Assembly: GCA_943355135.1 (NCBI GenBank)
Contig: CALREG010000030.1
Span: forward strand, 1-5,935
Direction of reading: 5' to 3'
From: Candidatus Nomurabacteria bacterium
GTDB lineage: Bacteria > Patescibacteriota > Minisyncoccia > Phycocordibacterales > SBAW01
DNA length: 5,935 nt
Part shown: positions 1 through 5,510 of the stretch, piece by piece
Position numbering within the stretch: position 1 is the first letter of the stretch
Layout of the letters: every line of letters starts with the position of its first letter
The notes under the pieces: model-generated
Databases searched by the model: none
Seen by the model: the letters and a program-made list of their open reading frames with translations, nothing else
Told to the model about the DNA's origin: nothing
Position numbers and translations under genes: made by a program

Positions 1-33
1 CATTTTGGTGAGTATGTCTTTGACCGTCTGCAT
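1..33 (-). CDS. Probable 5' end of a divergent gene, cut by the window edge
   Basis: On the minus strand an ATG at 33-31 opens a frame that reads M-Q-T-V-K-D-I-L-T-K-M to the first base of the window without a stop. Eleven codons are too few to identify a family. The main support is positional: a perfect TATACT hexamer lies six bases upstream of the ATG, which would place transcription start on the A of the ATG, and a TTGTCA box lies 16 bp further upstream. AAAGGG directly abuts the ATG, too close for normal Shine-Dalgarno pairing, so leaderless translation is the better reading. A second ATG at 3-1 in the same frame is an alternative start. The function is unknown. Confidence 0.4.
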   Translation of the reverse strand, partial: MQTVKDILTKM

Positions 34-39
34 CCCTTT

Positions 40-67
40 AGTATAGCCCTATTTGACACCTTGACAA
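40..67 (-). promoter_or_regulatory. Sigma70-type promoter for the leftward gene
   Basis: On the minus strand TTGTCA (67-62, five of six consensus bases) is followed by a 16-bp spacer and TATACT (45-40, five of six). The predicted start of transcription, about seven bases past the hexamer, is position 33, the first base of the candidate ATG. Its -35 box lies on the opposite strand of the same bases that form the -35 box of the rightward promoter, so the two promoters may compete for RNA polymerase or share a regulator. Confidence 0.5.
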
Positions 68-89
68 ATCTGTTGTTTGGGTGTATACT
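61..89 (+). promoter_or_regulatory. Strong sigma70-type promoter for the secreted-protein gene
   Basis: A perfect TTGACA (61-66), a 17-bp spacer and TATACT (84-89) form a near-consensus housekeeping promoter. Transcription should start near position 96 and give a leader of about 39 nt that contains the Shine-Dalgarno site. A second TTGACA at 53-58, eight bases before the first, makes a short direct repeat. It is too far from the -10 box to be the -35 element and could be part of a regulator site, though this is only a suggestion. Confidence 0.75.
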
Positions 90-123
90 GTATGGGAAGT
101 TCACAGTTCATCAAAACCGCCTG

Positions 124-129
124 AGGAGG
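124..129 (+). promoter_or_regulatory. Shine-Dalgarno site deciding the start at 135
   Basis: AGGAGG matches the anti-Shine-Dalgarno core perfectly and sits five bases before the ATG at 135. It rules out the longer frame opening with GTG at 81, which lies within the promoter upstream of the expected transcript start. It is the strongest ribosome-binding site in the window. Confidence 0.8.
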
Positions 130-134
130 GCACT

Positions 135-452
135 ATGATCCGCATCGTTATCGCTATCGTTCTCGCCGCCTGCACGCTCTCGATCGCTATGGCCCAGCCG
201 GCCAAAGCGAGCTGGTGGGAGCAGCACGCCAACGAGCAGGCAACGAAGCTCGAAAATGCCTGCAACACGCTGATCGACAATGGTACCAACGTGGGCGACT
301 GCAAACGTCGCGCCGATCTGCTGCGTCTGCCCGAGAATGCTTCCACGCGCGAATGGGCACATCATCAGAATGCGATCGTCGCATTTGCACACTATTATCG
401 CGCGCAGTTCGACATCGTGTACCCGCCACTTGGCCAAGCGGCGAAGAAGTAA
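135..452 (+). CDS. Small putative secreted protein, function unknown
   Basis: This encodes 105 aa that I do not recognise. The N-terminus looks like a Sec signal peptide: M-I-R, then a hydrophobic run to about residue 20, then A-K-A before S26-W27, with A-M-A at 18-20 as an alternative cleavage site. A lipobox-like L-A-A-C at residues 10-13 exists but is very early for a lipoprotein signal. The mature part would be about 80 residues, mostly helical in character, with two cysteines (C43, C56) that could form a disulfide outside the cytoplasm, W27-W28 and W74, and a basic end K104-K105. The gene is an isolated unit: strong promoter, AGGAGG site, then a terminator 25 bases after the stop. All eight isoleucines are ATC, whereas topA and serS also use ATA and ATT, which hints at a different origin. 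The coding call is well supported and the function is open. Confidence 0.8.
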   Translation: MIRIVIAIVLAACTLSIAMAQPAKASWWEQHANEQATKLENACNTLIDNGTNVGDCKRRADLLRLPENASTREWAHHQNAIVAFAHYYRAQFDIVYPPLGQAAKK

Positions 453-476
453 GGTCCGCAACGCCTCAAGGTTGCA

Positions 477-502
477 AAAGCCCCGACTTCGGTCGGGGCT
501 TT
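477..502. terminator. Bidirectional intrinsic terminator between convergent genes
   Basis: A perfect 8-bp stem GCCCCGAC/GTCGGGGC (480-487 with 492-499) is closed by a TTCG loop (488-491), the very stable C-UUCG-G tetraloop. Three further A-T pairs extend the stem on both sides. The plus strand continues with TTTCTATATTTCTT and the minus strand with TTTTGC, so it can end both the gene stopping at 452 and topA stopping at 512. The T tract is better on the plus strand. Confidence 0.9.
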
Positions 503-511
503 CTATATTTC

Positions 512-2764
512 TTATTCAGCTTTCTTTTTGGCGAAGCCCCTGCGCTTTTTTTCTTCTTTCAATATTTCGAGCGCACGTTCAAGCTCAATGTCGTACACAT
601 CGTCTTTTTTGAGCGAGCGGAAGTCGGCTTTGGGTTTGGTGTGGTGCGCAATGTACGGACCAAAACGGCCGACGTTGGCCACAATGTCGAGCCCGCTCTC
701 TGGGTGTTTACCCAACATGCGAGGTAGCGAGAGATATATGAGCGCGTCCTCAAGCGTCACTGATGTAGGATCTTTTTCTTTCGGCACCGATGAACGCCGC
801 GGTTTGGCTTTTTTAGTTTTACCTTTGCCTTCTGGTATCTCGCCCTGCTGTACATATGGACCAAAGCGTCCATCGAGCACATAAATATTTTCTCCCGAGT
901 CGGGATGTGTGCCGATAGGTTTGGCAGGCTCGTTTGATATAACCTCGCCGGTCGCGGTGCGCGCGCCCATGCAGTCGGGGAAATTTGCGCAACTCATAAA
1001 CTTGCCCTGTCGCGAGAGTTTAAACACCATGTTTTTGTTGCAGACGGGGCACACAAATTCTGCAGGAGCGGGCCCCAAGTCAGTAATCTTGCCCGCCTCT
1101 TTGTCCTTCTTTTTAACTTCTTTCAAAAACGGTACATAAAAATCTTTGAGTGTTTTGGTGTACTCACGTTTACCATCGGCGATTTCGTCGAGCTCATCTT
1201 CCATCTCGGCCGTAAAGGTGTCGGATATGTAGGTGGGGAAGTTTTCTTCAAGAAAACTCGACACCACGTCGCCGGTGTCGGTGGGCTTCAGCGAGCGGCC
1301 TTCTTTCTCCACATAGCCGCGCGCATCAAGCGTCTTCATAATGCTCGCGTAGGTTGAGGGGCGGCCGATACCGCGCTTCTCAAGCTCCTTCACCAATCCT
1401 GCTTCGGTGTAGCGAGGCGGGGGTGTAGTCTGCTTCTCCTCGGCAGACACGTCTTTGACATCCAGTTTGTCGCCCGCCACAACTTTGGGAAGTTCTACAT
1501 CTTCGCCGCGTGCGTCAGGGTCGGCCTTCAGCCAGCCGTCGAAGAGCACACGGCTACCGTTAGCCACGAAATCAGGCACCGAGGTCGAACCTTGCTGCTT
1601 GCCATCAAGGTTCGACCTCGCTGGCACGTTAGCAATTATTTTAGTGCGCAACACTTTGGCATCGGTCATCTGGCTTGCGACCGCGCGCGCCCAAATAAGT
1701 TCGTAGAGATTCTTCTGCTCGGGTGTAGTACCCGCAGACTTCTTTTCGGCGTGGGTGGGGCGGATAGCTTCGTGCGCCTCCTGCGCGTTTTTAGATTTTT
1801 GTGCAAAGGTGTGCGCCTCGGCATACTGGGCGCCATACTCTTTTTCTACCATCCCCAATATCGCTGTTTGTGCCGCCTTACCGAGGTTCGGGGAGTCGGT
1901 GCGCATGTAAGTAATATGCCCAGCTTCGTAGAGTTTTTGAGCAATACGCATAGTGTTTGAGGGCGAGTATCCCAAGCGCGATGATGCCGCTTGTTGGAGT
2001 GTGGACGTTGTAAATGGTGGGCGTGTGGTGCGCTTGGCCTCAGTTTCAGAAACATCGGTGACTTTGAGCCCATCGGCCTTTACTGCTTCGAGTATCGAGT
2101 CCGCAACTCCTTTGTCGCGCGGCTCTTCGCTGCAAGTCAGCATCAAGCCTTCTTTCTTCGGGGTCGTAGTCTGCGTGGTGATGACGTAGAACGTCTCGGG
2201 GATAAATGCGCGTATCTCGCGCTCGCGCTCCATGAGTATTCGCAACGCTGGCGACTGTACGCGGCCAGCCGAGAGTCCGTAGCGCACTTTCTTCCAAATC
2301 AGGCCCGAGAGGTCGTAGCCCACGAGGCGGTCGAGCACGCGGCGCGCCTCCTGTGCGTAGCGCAGGTTTTCATCAATGAGGCGCGGGTTCTTGAGCGCCT
2401 CACCAATAGCCTCTTTGGTAATTTCATTAAATACAATGCGCTTCGGCTTTTTGAGTCCGAGTTCCTCGCCGATGTGCCACGCAATGGCCTCGCCCTCGCG
2501 GTCGGGGTCGGTTGCAAGCAAGACCTCTTTTGCTTTGTCCGACAGCTCACGCAGTTCAGCTATAACTGCCGCTTTGCCTGGTACCACCTCGTAGTGGGGG
2601 ATAAACCCGCCCTCGATATCAATCGCTTTTTTGTTGCTCTTGGGGAGGTCGCGCACGTGGCCCACCGAAGCACGCACAATAAAGTCGCCCTTAGAGTCGA
2701 GCTCCTTAAGATATTTTTCTATAGTCTTCGCCTTTGCGGGCGACTCAACGATTACTAATTTCAT
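512..2764 (-). CDS. topA: DNA topoisomerase I (type IA)
   Basis: This 750-aa enzyme relaxes negative supercoils by transient cleavage of one DNA strand through a 5'-phosphotyrosine link. The TOPRIM domain opens the protein (V-I-V-E-S-P-A-K-A-K-T at 4-14, with E7) and carries the metal-binding acidic cluster D86-P-D88-R-E90-G-E. S-A-G-R-V-Q-S at 165-171 is the conserved core motif. The catalytic tyrosine is Y286 in Y-M-R-T-D-S, with R288 beside it. G-I-G-R-P-S-T-Y (465-472) follows in the core. The tail has a single Zn ribbon (C572, C575, C592, C598), two G-R-F-G-P-Y repeats (632-637, 699-704) typical of bacterial TopA C-terminal domains, and a lysine-rich end. Residues 381-396 appear to be an extra 16-residue insert coded by a palindromic element. 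The start is M-K-L-V-I-V-E-S-P, the usual family N-terminus. No Shine-Dalgarno site precedes it. It converges on the secreted-protein gene and shares its terminator. Confidence 0.98.
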   Translation of the reverse strand: MKLVIVESPAKAKTIEKYLKELDSKGDFIVRASVGHVRDLPKSNKKAIDIEGGFIPHYEVVPGKAAVIAELRELSDKAKEVLLATDPDREGEAIAWHIGEELGLKKPKRIVFNEITKEAIGEALKNPRLIDENLRYAQEARRVLDRLVGYDLSGLIWKKVRYGLSAGRVQSPALRILMEREREIRAFIPETFYVITTQTTTPKKEGLMLTCSEEPRDKGVADSILEAVKADGLKVTDVSETEAKRTTRPPFTTSTLQQAASSRLGYSPSNTMRIAQKLYEAGHITYMRTDSPNLGKAAQTAILGMVEKEYGAQYAEAHTFAQKSKNAQEAHEAIRPTHAEKKSAGTTPEQKNLYELIWARAVASQMTDAKVLRTKIIANVPARSNLDGKQQGSTSVPDFVANGSRVLFDGWLKADPDARGEDVELPKVVAGDKLDVKDVSAEEKQTTPPPRYTEAGLVKELEKRGIGRPSTYASIMKTLDARGYVEKEGRSLKPTDTGDVVSSFLEENFPTYISDTFTAEMEDELDEIADGKREYTKTLKDFYVPFLKEVKKKDKEAGKITDLGPAPAEFVCPVCNKNMVFKLSRQGKFMSCANFPDCMGARTATGEVISNEPAKPIGTHPDSGENIYVLDGRFGPYVQQGEIPEGKGKTKKAKPRRSSVPKEKDPTSVTLEDALIYLSLPRMLGKHPESGLDIVANVGRFGPYIAHHTKPKADFRSLKKDDVYDIELERALEILKEEKKRRGFAKKKAE
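1575..1627. repeat. Palindromic insertion within topA, flanked by 5-bp direct repeats
   Basis: CGAGGTCGAACCTTG (1580-1594) and its exact reverse complement CAAGGTTCGACCTCG (1606-1620) form a 15-bp inverted repeat with an 11-nt loop. GGCAC stands at 1575-1579, directly next to the left arm, and again at 1623-1627, two bases beyond the right arm, as expected for a target-site duplication. Deleting 48 nt (16 codons) leaves topA reading I-I-A-N-V-P-D-F-V-A-N-G, with the frame intact. The insert codes for P-A-R-S-N-L-D-G-K-Q-Q-G-S-T-S-V, a polar, linker-like stretch. The hairpin and flanking repeats are seen directly. Its being a mobile or formerly mobile element is inference, since no second copy occurs in the window. 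Confidence 0.65.
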
Positions 2765-2776
2765 GCAGTAGGTGAG

Positions 2777-2806
2777 TGTTTACCGTATTACAGTAGCACA
2801 TGTCAA
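2777..2806 (-). promoter_or_regulatory. Candidate topA promoter
   Basis: On the minus strand a perfect TTGACA (2806-2801) is followed by an 18-bp spacer and TAAACA (2782-2777), a weak -10 match. Transcription would begin near 2770, only about six bases before the topA ATG, so the mRNA would be almost leaderless. The site lies downstream of the preceding gene's terminator, so topA needs a promoter here. The -10 assignment is uncertain. Confidence 0.45.
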
Positions 2807-2817
2807 ATGCGGGCAAG

Positions 2818-2847
2818 AAAAATCCGGCGCATTTTTAGTGCGCCGGA
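2818..2847 (-). terminator. Intrinsic terminator after the unknown 148-aa gene
   Basis: Read on the minus strand, a perfect 9-bp GC-rich stem (arms at 2847-2839 and 2831-2823) with a 7-nt loop is followed by five T residues. It starts six bases after the stop codon of the upstream gene and lies before the topA promoter, so it separates topA transcription from the dprA side. Confidence 0.9.
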
Positions 2848-2852
2848 GTGTG

Positions 2853-3299
2853 TCATGCGTAGTCGGGAGGACCGAAATCTCGAACGTAGAGTTGAGCGAT
2901 CCAGAACAGCTCCCGTTCGGTGAGCCCAGATTCTTTAGCTGTCGGAAACGCCGAACTGAGATGAAGCGGTGACACCGGCCCGAGCGCCTTGGAGGGCTGA
3001 ACTGCGTCGATGAGCTTCTGCTTATCCACCGTCGGTAGTGGCCGGTTTTCGAAATGTTTGAGCTGCGGCTTTTTAGTGGGAGTCTCCAGCTGCATCGGCG
3101 ACTTGTGCGTTGCTCTGGATTTTTTGGGCTCAACGCCGCTCTTGCGGTTTTGGAGCTGCCAGCTCCAACGCAGGCCCAGCCGGTTGGATGCACTCGACAT
3201 CGCGTTGGTGTTGATGATGCCGGTGGCTCGCATCGCCTCCTGCCGACTTCCGCCATTGAGATAGATTTCCTTCAGAACCTTGTCGCGTGCGTCTGACAT
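2853..3299 (-). CDS. Unknown 148-aa protein with a possible GcrA-like helix-turn-helix
   Basis: I do not recognise the full-length protein. Residues 5-43 look like a helix-turn-helix. Helix one is followed by G-G-S-R-Q-E-A-M-R-A-T-G, then N-T-N-A-M-S-S-A-S-N-R-L-G-L, which resembles the R-N-A-V-I-G-K-x-H-R-L-G-L stretch of the GcrA family N-terminus. This is similarity by eye, so DNA binding is a suggestion. Residues 46-90 are a basic, proline-containing, probably disordered linker, and 91-148 may form a small helical domain ending L-T-E-R-E-L-F-W-I-A-Q-L-Y. There is no signal peptide or membrane segment, so it is likely cytoplasmic. The start has AAAGGA at 3312-3307, seven bases upstream. 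The gene follows dprA by 36 nt, has its own candidate promoter and a strong terminator, and so interrupts the common dprA-topA neighbourhood. All five isoleucines are ATC, unlike topA or serS. Confidence 0.8.
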   Translation of the reverse strand: MSDARDKVLKEIYLNGGSRQEAMRATGIINTNAMSSASNRLGLRWSWQLQNRKSGVEPKKSRATHKSPMQLETPTKKPQLKHFENRPLPTVDKQKLIDAVQPSKALGPVSPLHLSSAFPTAKESGLTERELFWIAQLYVRDFGPPDYA

Positions 3300-3306
3300 C
3301 CTGTTT

Positions 3307-3312
3307 TCCTTT
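3307..3312 (-). promoter_or_regulatory. Shine-Dalgarno site of the 148-aa gene
   Basis: AAAGGA on the minus strand lies seven bases before the ATG at 3299, a normal spacing. It supports this start over alternatives. Well-placed sites like this occur only before the two unknown genes in the window. Confidence 0.7.
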
Positions 3313-3329
3313 CGGTTCAGTCTGCTTTT

Positions 3330-3359
3330 ACTGTATCACACGCGCTCTATCTTGCCCAA
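3330..3359 (-). promoter_or_regulatory. Candidate extended -10 promoter overlapping the dprA stop
   Basis: On the minus strand TACAGT (3335-3330, four of six consensus bases) is preceded by TGA, giving an extended -10 (TG-n). That TGA is the dprA stop codon. TTGGGC (3359-3354) 18 bp upstream is a partial -35 box inside the dprA coding end. Transcription would start near 3323 and leave a leader of about 24 nt carrying the Shine-Dalgarno site. Read-through from dprA could also feed the gene, since no terminator separates the two. Confidence 0.4.
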
Positions 3360-4199
3360 TCGCTCGACAATAAGTCCGCGGATAAGGAGCGAGGAGAGCG
3401 CAATATTTGCCTCCTGAGCAGAAAGTCCTGAGTGTTCAATGAGCTCATCGCGCACCAGCGGCTCGACTAGTGCATGAAGTGCCTTCATCTCTGGTTCGGT
3501 CAGGTCGAGCGGCATTGCGGCTTGTTTTAGTGTGTCGAGCGGCTTGATGCCGAGCGACTGAAGGATGTCGTCTGCACTCCGTACCAGTGTGGCACCCTCG
3601 CGCAATAGCCGATTGACCCCCGCGCCCGTCTCGCGCCCCAGCTCGTGCGGAATGGCGAGCACCTCGCGGTTGTAGTCGAGTGCCAAGCGCGCGGTAATAA
3701 GCGTGCCGGACTTCTCCCCAGCTTCAACAATCAGCGCGGCCTGCGACATCCCCGCGCTGATGCGATTGCGTTTGGGGAAGTCGTATATGGCTGCTTTATG
3801 CGGACCAATATCTTCTGACAATAGTGCGCCACCGCGCGCCAAGATGCGCTGAGCGACCGGCTTGTTTGTAGAAGGATATATAGAAGCGTCGTCGCACGAG
3901 GAGGGGAGCACGGCGACCGTGTGGAGCCCGACATCCATCGCCGCTTTGTGCGCCTCGGAGTCTATGCCCAGCGCCATGCCGGAGACAATTGATACCGGAT
4001 AGCCCGCAAGACCGGCAATGAGCTGCTGGCAGACACGGCGACCATATATAGAAGTGGCGCGTGAGCCGACGACGCACAGGTAGTGGTGTCCTTTTGGGGC
4101 CAGCTCGCCGCGCAAATAGAGCACTTTGGGTTTGTCCGGAATCTCGCGCAAGAGGGGAGGAAAGTCCTTGGGACGTAGTTGGCGTATGTCGGATTGCAT
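3336..4199 (-). CDS. dprA: DNA processing protein DprA (Smf)
   Basis: DprA binds incoming single-stranded DNA in the cytoplasm during natural transformation and helps load RecA onto it. The 287-aa protein shows the family's Rossmann-like core: V-V-G-S-R (43-47), S-G-M-A-L-G-I-D (73-80), F-P-K-R-N-R-I (141-147), E-A-G-E-K-S-G-T-L-I-T-A (159-170) and the N-R-L-L-R-E-G-A stretch (196-203). Residues 235-287 form a C-terminal winged-helix-like segment, with E-A-N-I-A-L-S-S-L-L-I-R-G-L typical of the DprA C-terminal domain. Only about 40 residues precede the core, so the SAM-like N-terminal domain of longer homologues is absent or reduced. The ATG at 4199 has no Shine-Dalgarno site and a TAGAAT box lies nine bases upstream. 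The gene is divergent from serS and followed by the 148-aa gene. Its presence suggests DNA uptake ability, although no other competence gene is in the window. Confidence 0.96.
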   Translation of the reverse strand: MQSDIRQLRPKDFPPLLREIPDKPKVLYLRGELAPKGHHYLCVVGSRATSIYGRRVCQQLIAGLAGYPVSIVSGMALGIDSEAHKAAMDVGLHTVAVLPSSCDDASIYPSTNKPVAQRILARGGALLSEDIGPHKAAIYDFPKRNRISAGMSQAALIVEAGEKSGTLITARLALDYNREVLAIPHELGRETGAGVNRLLREGATLVRSADDILQSLGIKPLDTLKQAAMPLDLTEPEMKALHALVEPLVRDELIEHSGLSAQEANIALSSLLIRGLIVERLGKIERV

Positions 4200-4207
4200 T
4201 GTAGGAT

Positions 4208-4214
4208 TATTCTA
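4208..4214. promoter_or_regulatory. Symmetrical bidirectional -10 element between dprA and serS
   Basis: The heptamer TATTCTA gives TATTCT on the plus strand (4208-4213) and TAGAAT on the minus strand (4214-4209). Predicted starts are near 4220 for serS and 4202 for dprA, 18 bp apart, matching the geometry described for bacterial bidirectional promoters with overlapping -10 elements. Leaders would be about 7 nt for serS and 3 nt for dprA. No good -35 box is visible for either direction. The whole intergenic gap is only 27 nt, so both promoters must lie here or inside the neighbouring coding regions. Confidence 0.5.
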
Positions 4215-4226
4215 ACTCCACTTTTT

Positions 4227-5495
4227 ATGCTCGATATTAAATTTATCCGCGAGAATGCCGACCTGATTAAGGCAGGCGCCAAAAAGAAGCATCTAGAGGT
4301 TGATATCAACCAGCTCCTCGCGGTGGATGAAAAGCGCCGCGGCCTGCTTTCTGAAGTGGAGGGGATGCGCGCCAAGCAGAACACCGTCTCCGACGAGGTG
4401 GTAAAAGCTTCGCCCGATGAGAAAGCGCGCCTGATCGGCGAGATGAAGACGCTCAAAGAAACCCTTTCGACCAAAGAAAAAGAGCTCGCCGAAGTCGACC
4501 ATCAGTGGCAGCTCCTGATGGTGCAGGTGCCCAACCTCCCCGACCTCTCGGTGCCGGAGGGCGCGTCTGATGCCGACAATGTCGAGGTGCGAGTATGGGG
4601 AGATAAGCCCGCAATCGCCAATCCCAAGAGCCATGTAGAGCTGATGCAAAACCTCGGGATGGCCGACTTTGAGCGCGGCACCAAAGTGTCTGGATTTCGC
4701 GGCTATATATTGAAAGGCGACGGAGCACTGCTCAACTACGCGGTGTGGAATTTTGTGCAGGACCATTTTGTAAAAAAAGGCGGCTTTACGCCGATGCTCG
4801 TGCCGTCGTTGGTAAAGCGTGTGGCATTCCTCGGCACCGGCTACTTGCCGCAAGGCGAGGAAGATTTGTACAAAACGCAGGACGGCGACTTTTTGGCCGG
4901 CACTGGCGAGGTGGCAACGATGGCCTACTACATGAATGAGACACTCGACAAAAAAGACTTGCCGATGAAGATGCTTTCGTTTAGCCCATGCTTTAGGCGC
5001 GAGGCGGGGAGTCATGGCAAGGACACCAAAGGGCTCATGCGCGTGCACGAATTCTTTAAATTTGAGCAGGTGGTGCTGTGCGAGGCCAGCCACGAAGAGA
5101 CCGTGCGTTTGCACGAAGAGCTAACACAGAATGCCGAGGGCCTCTTGCAGGCGCTCAACCTTCCGTACCATGTGGTGGTCAACTGTGGCGGCGACTTGGG
5201 GTTGGGACAGGTCAAAAAATACGATATAGAGGCATGGGTCCCGAGCGAGGGTAAATATCGCGAGACGCACTCCTCTTCCTACTTCCACGACTTTCAAACT
5301 CGCCGGCTCAATATCCGCTACCGCGACGAAAACGGTGCTATGCAATACGCGCACTCGCTCAACAACACGGCGCTCGCGACCCCGCGTATCCTTATTTCCA
5401 TAATCGAAAACAATCAAAACGAAGAGGGCTCGATTACGGTCCCTGAAGCTCTGCGCTCGTACATGGGCAAGGACAAAATCCAAAAGAATAGTTAG
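4227..5495 (+). CDS. serS: Seryl-tRNA synthetase (class II)
   Basis: The enzyme charges tRNA-Ser with serine using ATP, in the cytoplasm, and supplies seryl-tRNA to translation. At 422 aa it has the normal bacterial length. The N-terminus M-L-D-I-K-F-I-R-E-N is the family signature and fixes the start at 4227, not at an in-frame ATG 48 bases earlier that lies inside dprA. Residues about 30-100 form the long antiparallel coiled-coil arm that binds the tRNA-Ser variable arm. The class II catalytic domain follows: the serine-binding T226-G-E228, motif 2 with F256-R-R-E259, E-T-H-S-S-S (346-351) and F-Q-T-R-R-L-N-I-R-Y (356-365), and motif 3 around P386-R387 ending I-I-E-N-N-Q (392-397). No residue known to be essential appears changed. 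No Shine-Dalgarno site precedes it. The ftsQ-like gene follows after 15 nt with no terminator between, so the two are probably cotranscribed. Confidence 0.98.
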   Translation: MLDIKFIRENADLIKAGAKKKHLEVDINQLLAVDEKRRGLLSEVEGMRAKQNTVSDEVVKASPDEKARLIGEMKTLKETLSTKEKELAEVDHQWQLLMVQVPNLPDLSVPEGASDADNVEVRVWGDKPAIANPKSHVELMQNLGMADFERGTKVSGFRGYILKGDGALLNYAVWNFVQDHFVKKGGFTPMLVPSLVKRVAFLGTGYLPQGEEDLYKTQDGDFLAGTGEVATMAYYMNETLDKKDLPMKMLSFSPCFRREAGSHGKDTKGLMRVHEFFKFEQVVLCEASHEETVRLHEELTQNAEGLLQALNLPYHVVVNCGGDLGLGQVKKYDIEAWVPSEGKYRETHSSSYFHDFQTRRLNIRYRDENGAMQYAHSLNNTALATPRILISIIENNQNEEGSITVPEALRSYMGKDKIQKNS

Positions 5496-5498
5496 CGG

Positions 5499-5510
5499 TA
5501 CTATAGAAGG
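5499..5510 (+). promoter_or_regulatory. Unusual start region of the ftsQ-like gene
   Basis: AGAAGG (5505-5510) touches the ATG with no spacer, which is too close for standard Shine-Dalgarno pairing. Directly before it, TACTAT (5499-5504) resembles a -10 box and would place transcription start exactly on the A of the ATG. The same arrangement, hexamer plus a purine-rich six-mer plus ATG, occurs at the leftward gene at 45-31. No -35 box is evident, so expression from serS read-through is also likely. Confidence 0.3.

Noticed and set aside
81..134. Longer version of the secreted protein starting at GTG 81
   Set aside because: The GTG lies in the promoter before the predicted transcript start, and adding 18 residues would bury the signal peptide. 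ATG 135 has a perfect Shine-Dalgarno site.
215..727. A 170-codon plus-strand frame from the secreted-protein gene into topA
   Set aside because: It crosses the terminator at 477-502 and is out of frame with the Shine-Dalgarno-supported gene.
630..890. Similar DNA stretches near 640-670 and 850-875
   Set aside because: They encode the two G-R-F-G-P-Y repeats of the TopA C-terminal region and need no separate repeat explanation.
1606..1620. Resemblance of the palindrome arm to a tRNA T-arm (GGTTCGA)
   Set aside because: No acceptor stem, D-arm or anticodon arm surrounds it, and the arm pairs perfectly with its partner at 1580-1594 instead.
1991..2758. A 255-codon open frame on the plus strand opposite the start of topA
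   Set aside because: It lies wholly within the certain topA coding region on the other strand, has no ribosome-binding site, and its translation shows no family motif. It is best explained as a shadow of topA codon bias.
2780..3256. A 158-codon minus-strand frame overlapping the 148-aa gene
   Set aside because: It reads through the intrinsic terminator at 2818-2847, lacks a Shine-Dalgarno site and gives an arginine/serine-rich product. The frame at 2853-3299 has a well-placed AAAGGA and ends just before that terminator.
4179..4226. Longer SerS starting at ATG 4179
   Set aside because: The 16 extra residues overlap the start of dprA and do not resemble SerS. The conserved M-L-D-I-K-F-I-R-E-N begins at 4227.
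3962..4474. A 170-codon minus-strand frame across the dprA-serS junction
   Set aside because: It overlaps two certain genes and the promoter gap in another frame, is serine- and arginine-rich and has no supporting signals.
4293..5114. A 273-codon open frame on the minus strand opposite serS
   Set aside because: It is fully antisense to a conserved synthetase domain, and its histidine- and leucine-rich product looks like the complement of serS codons.
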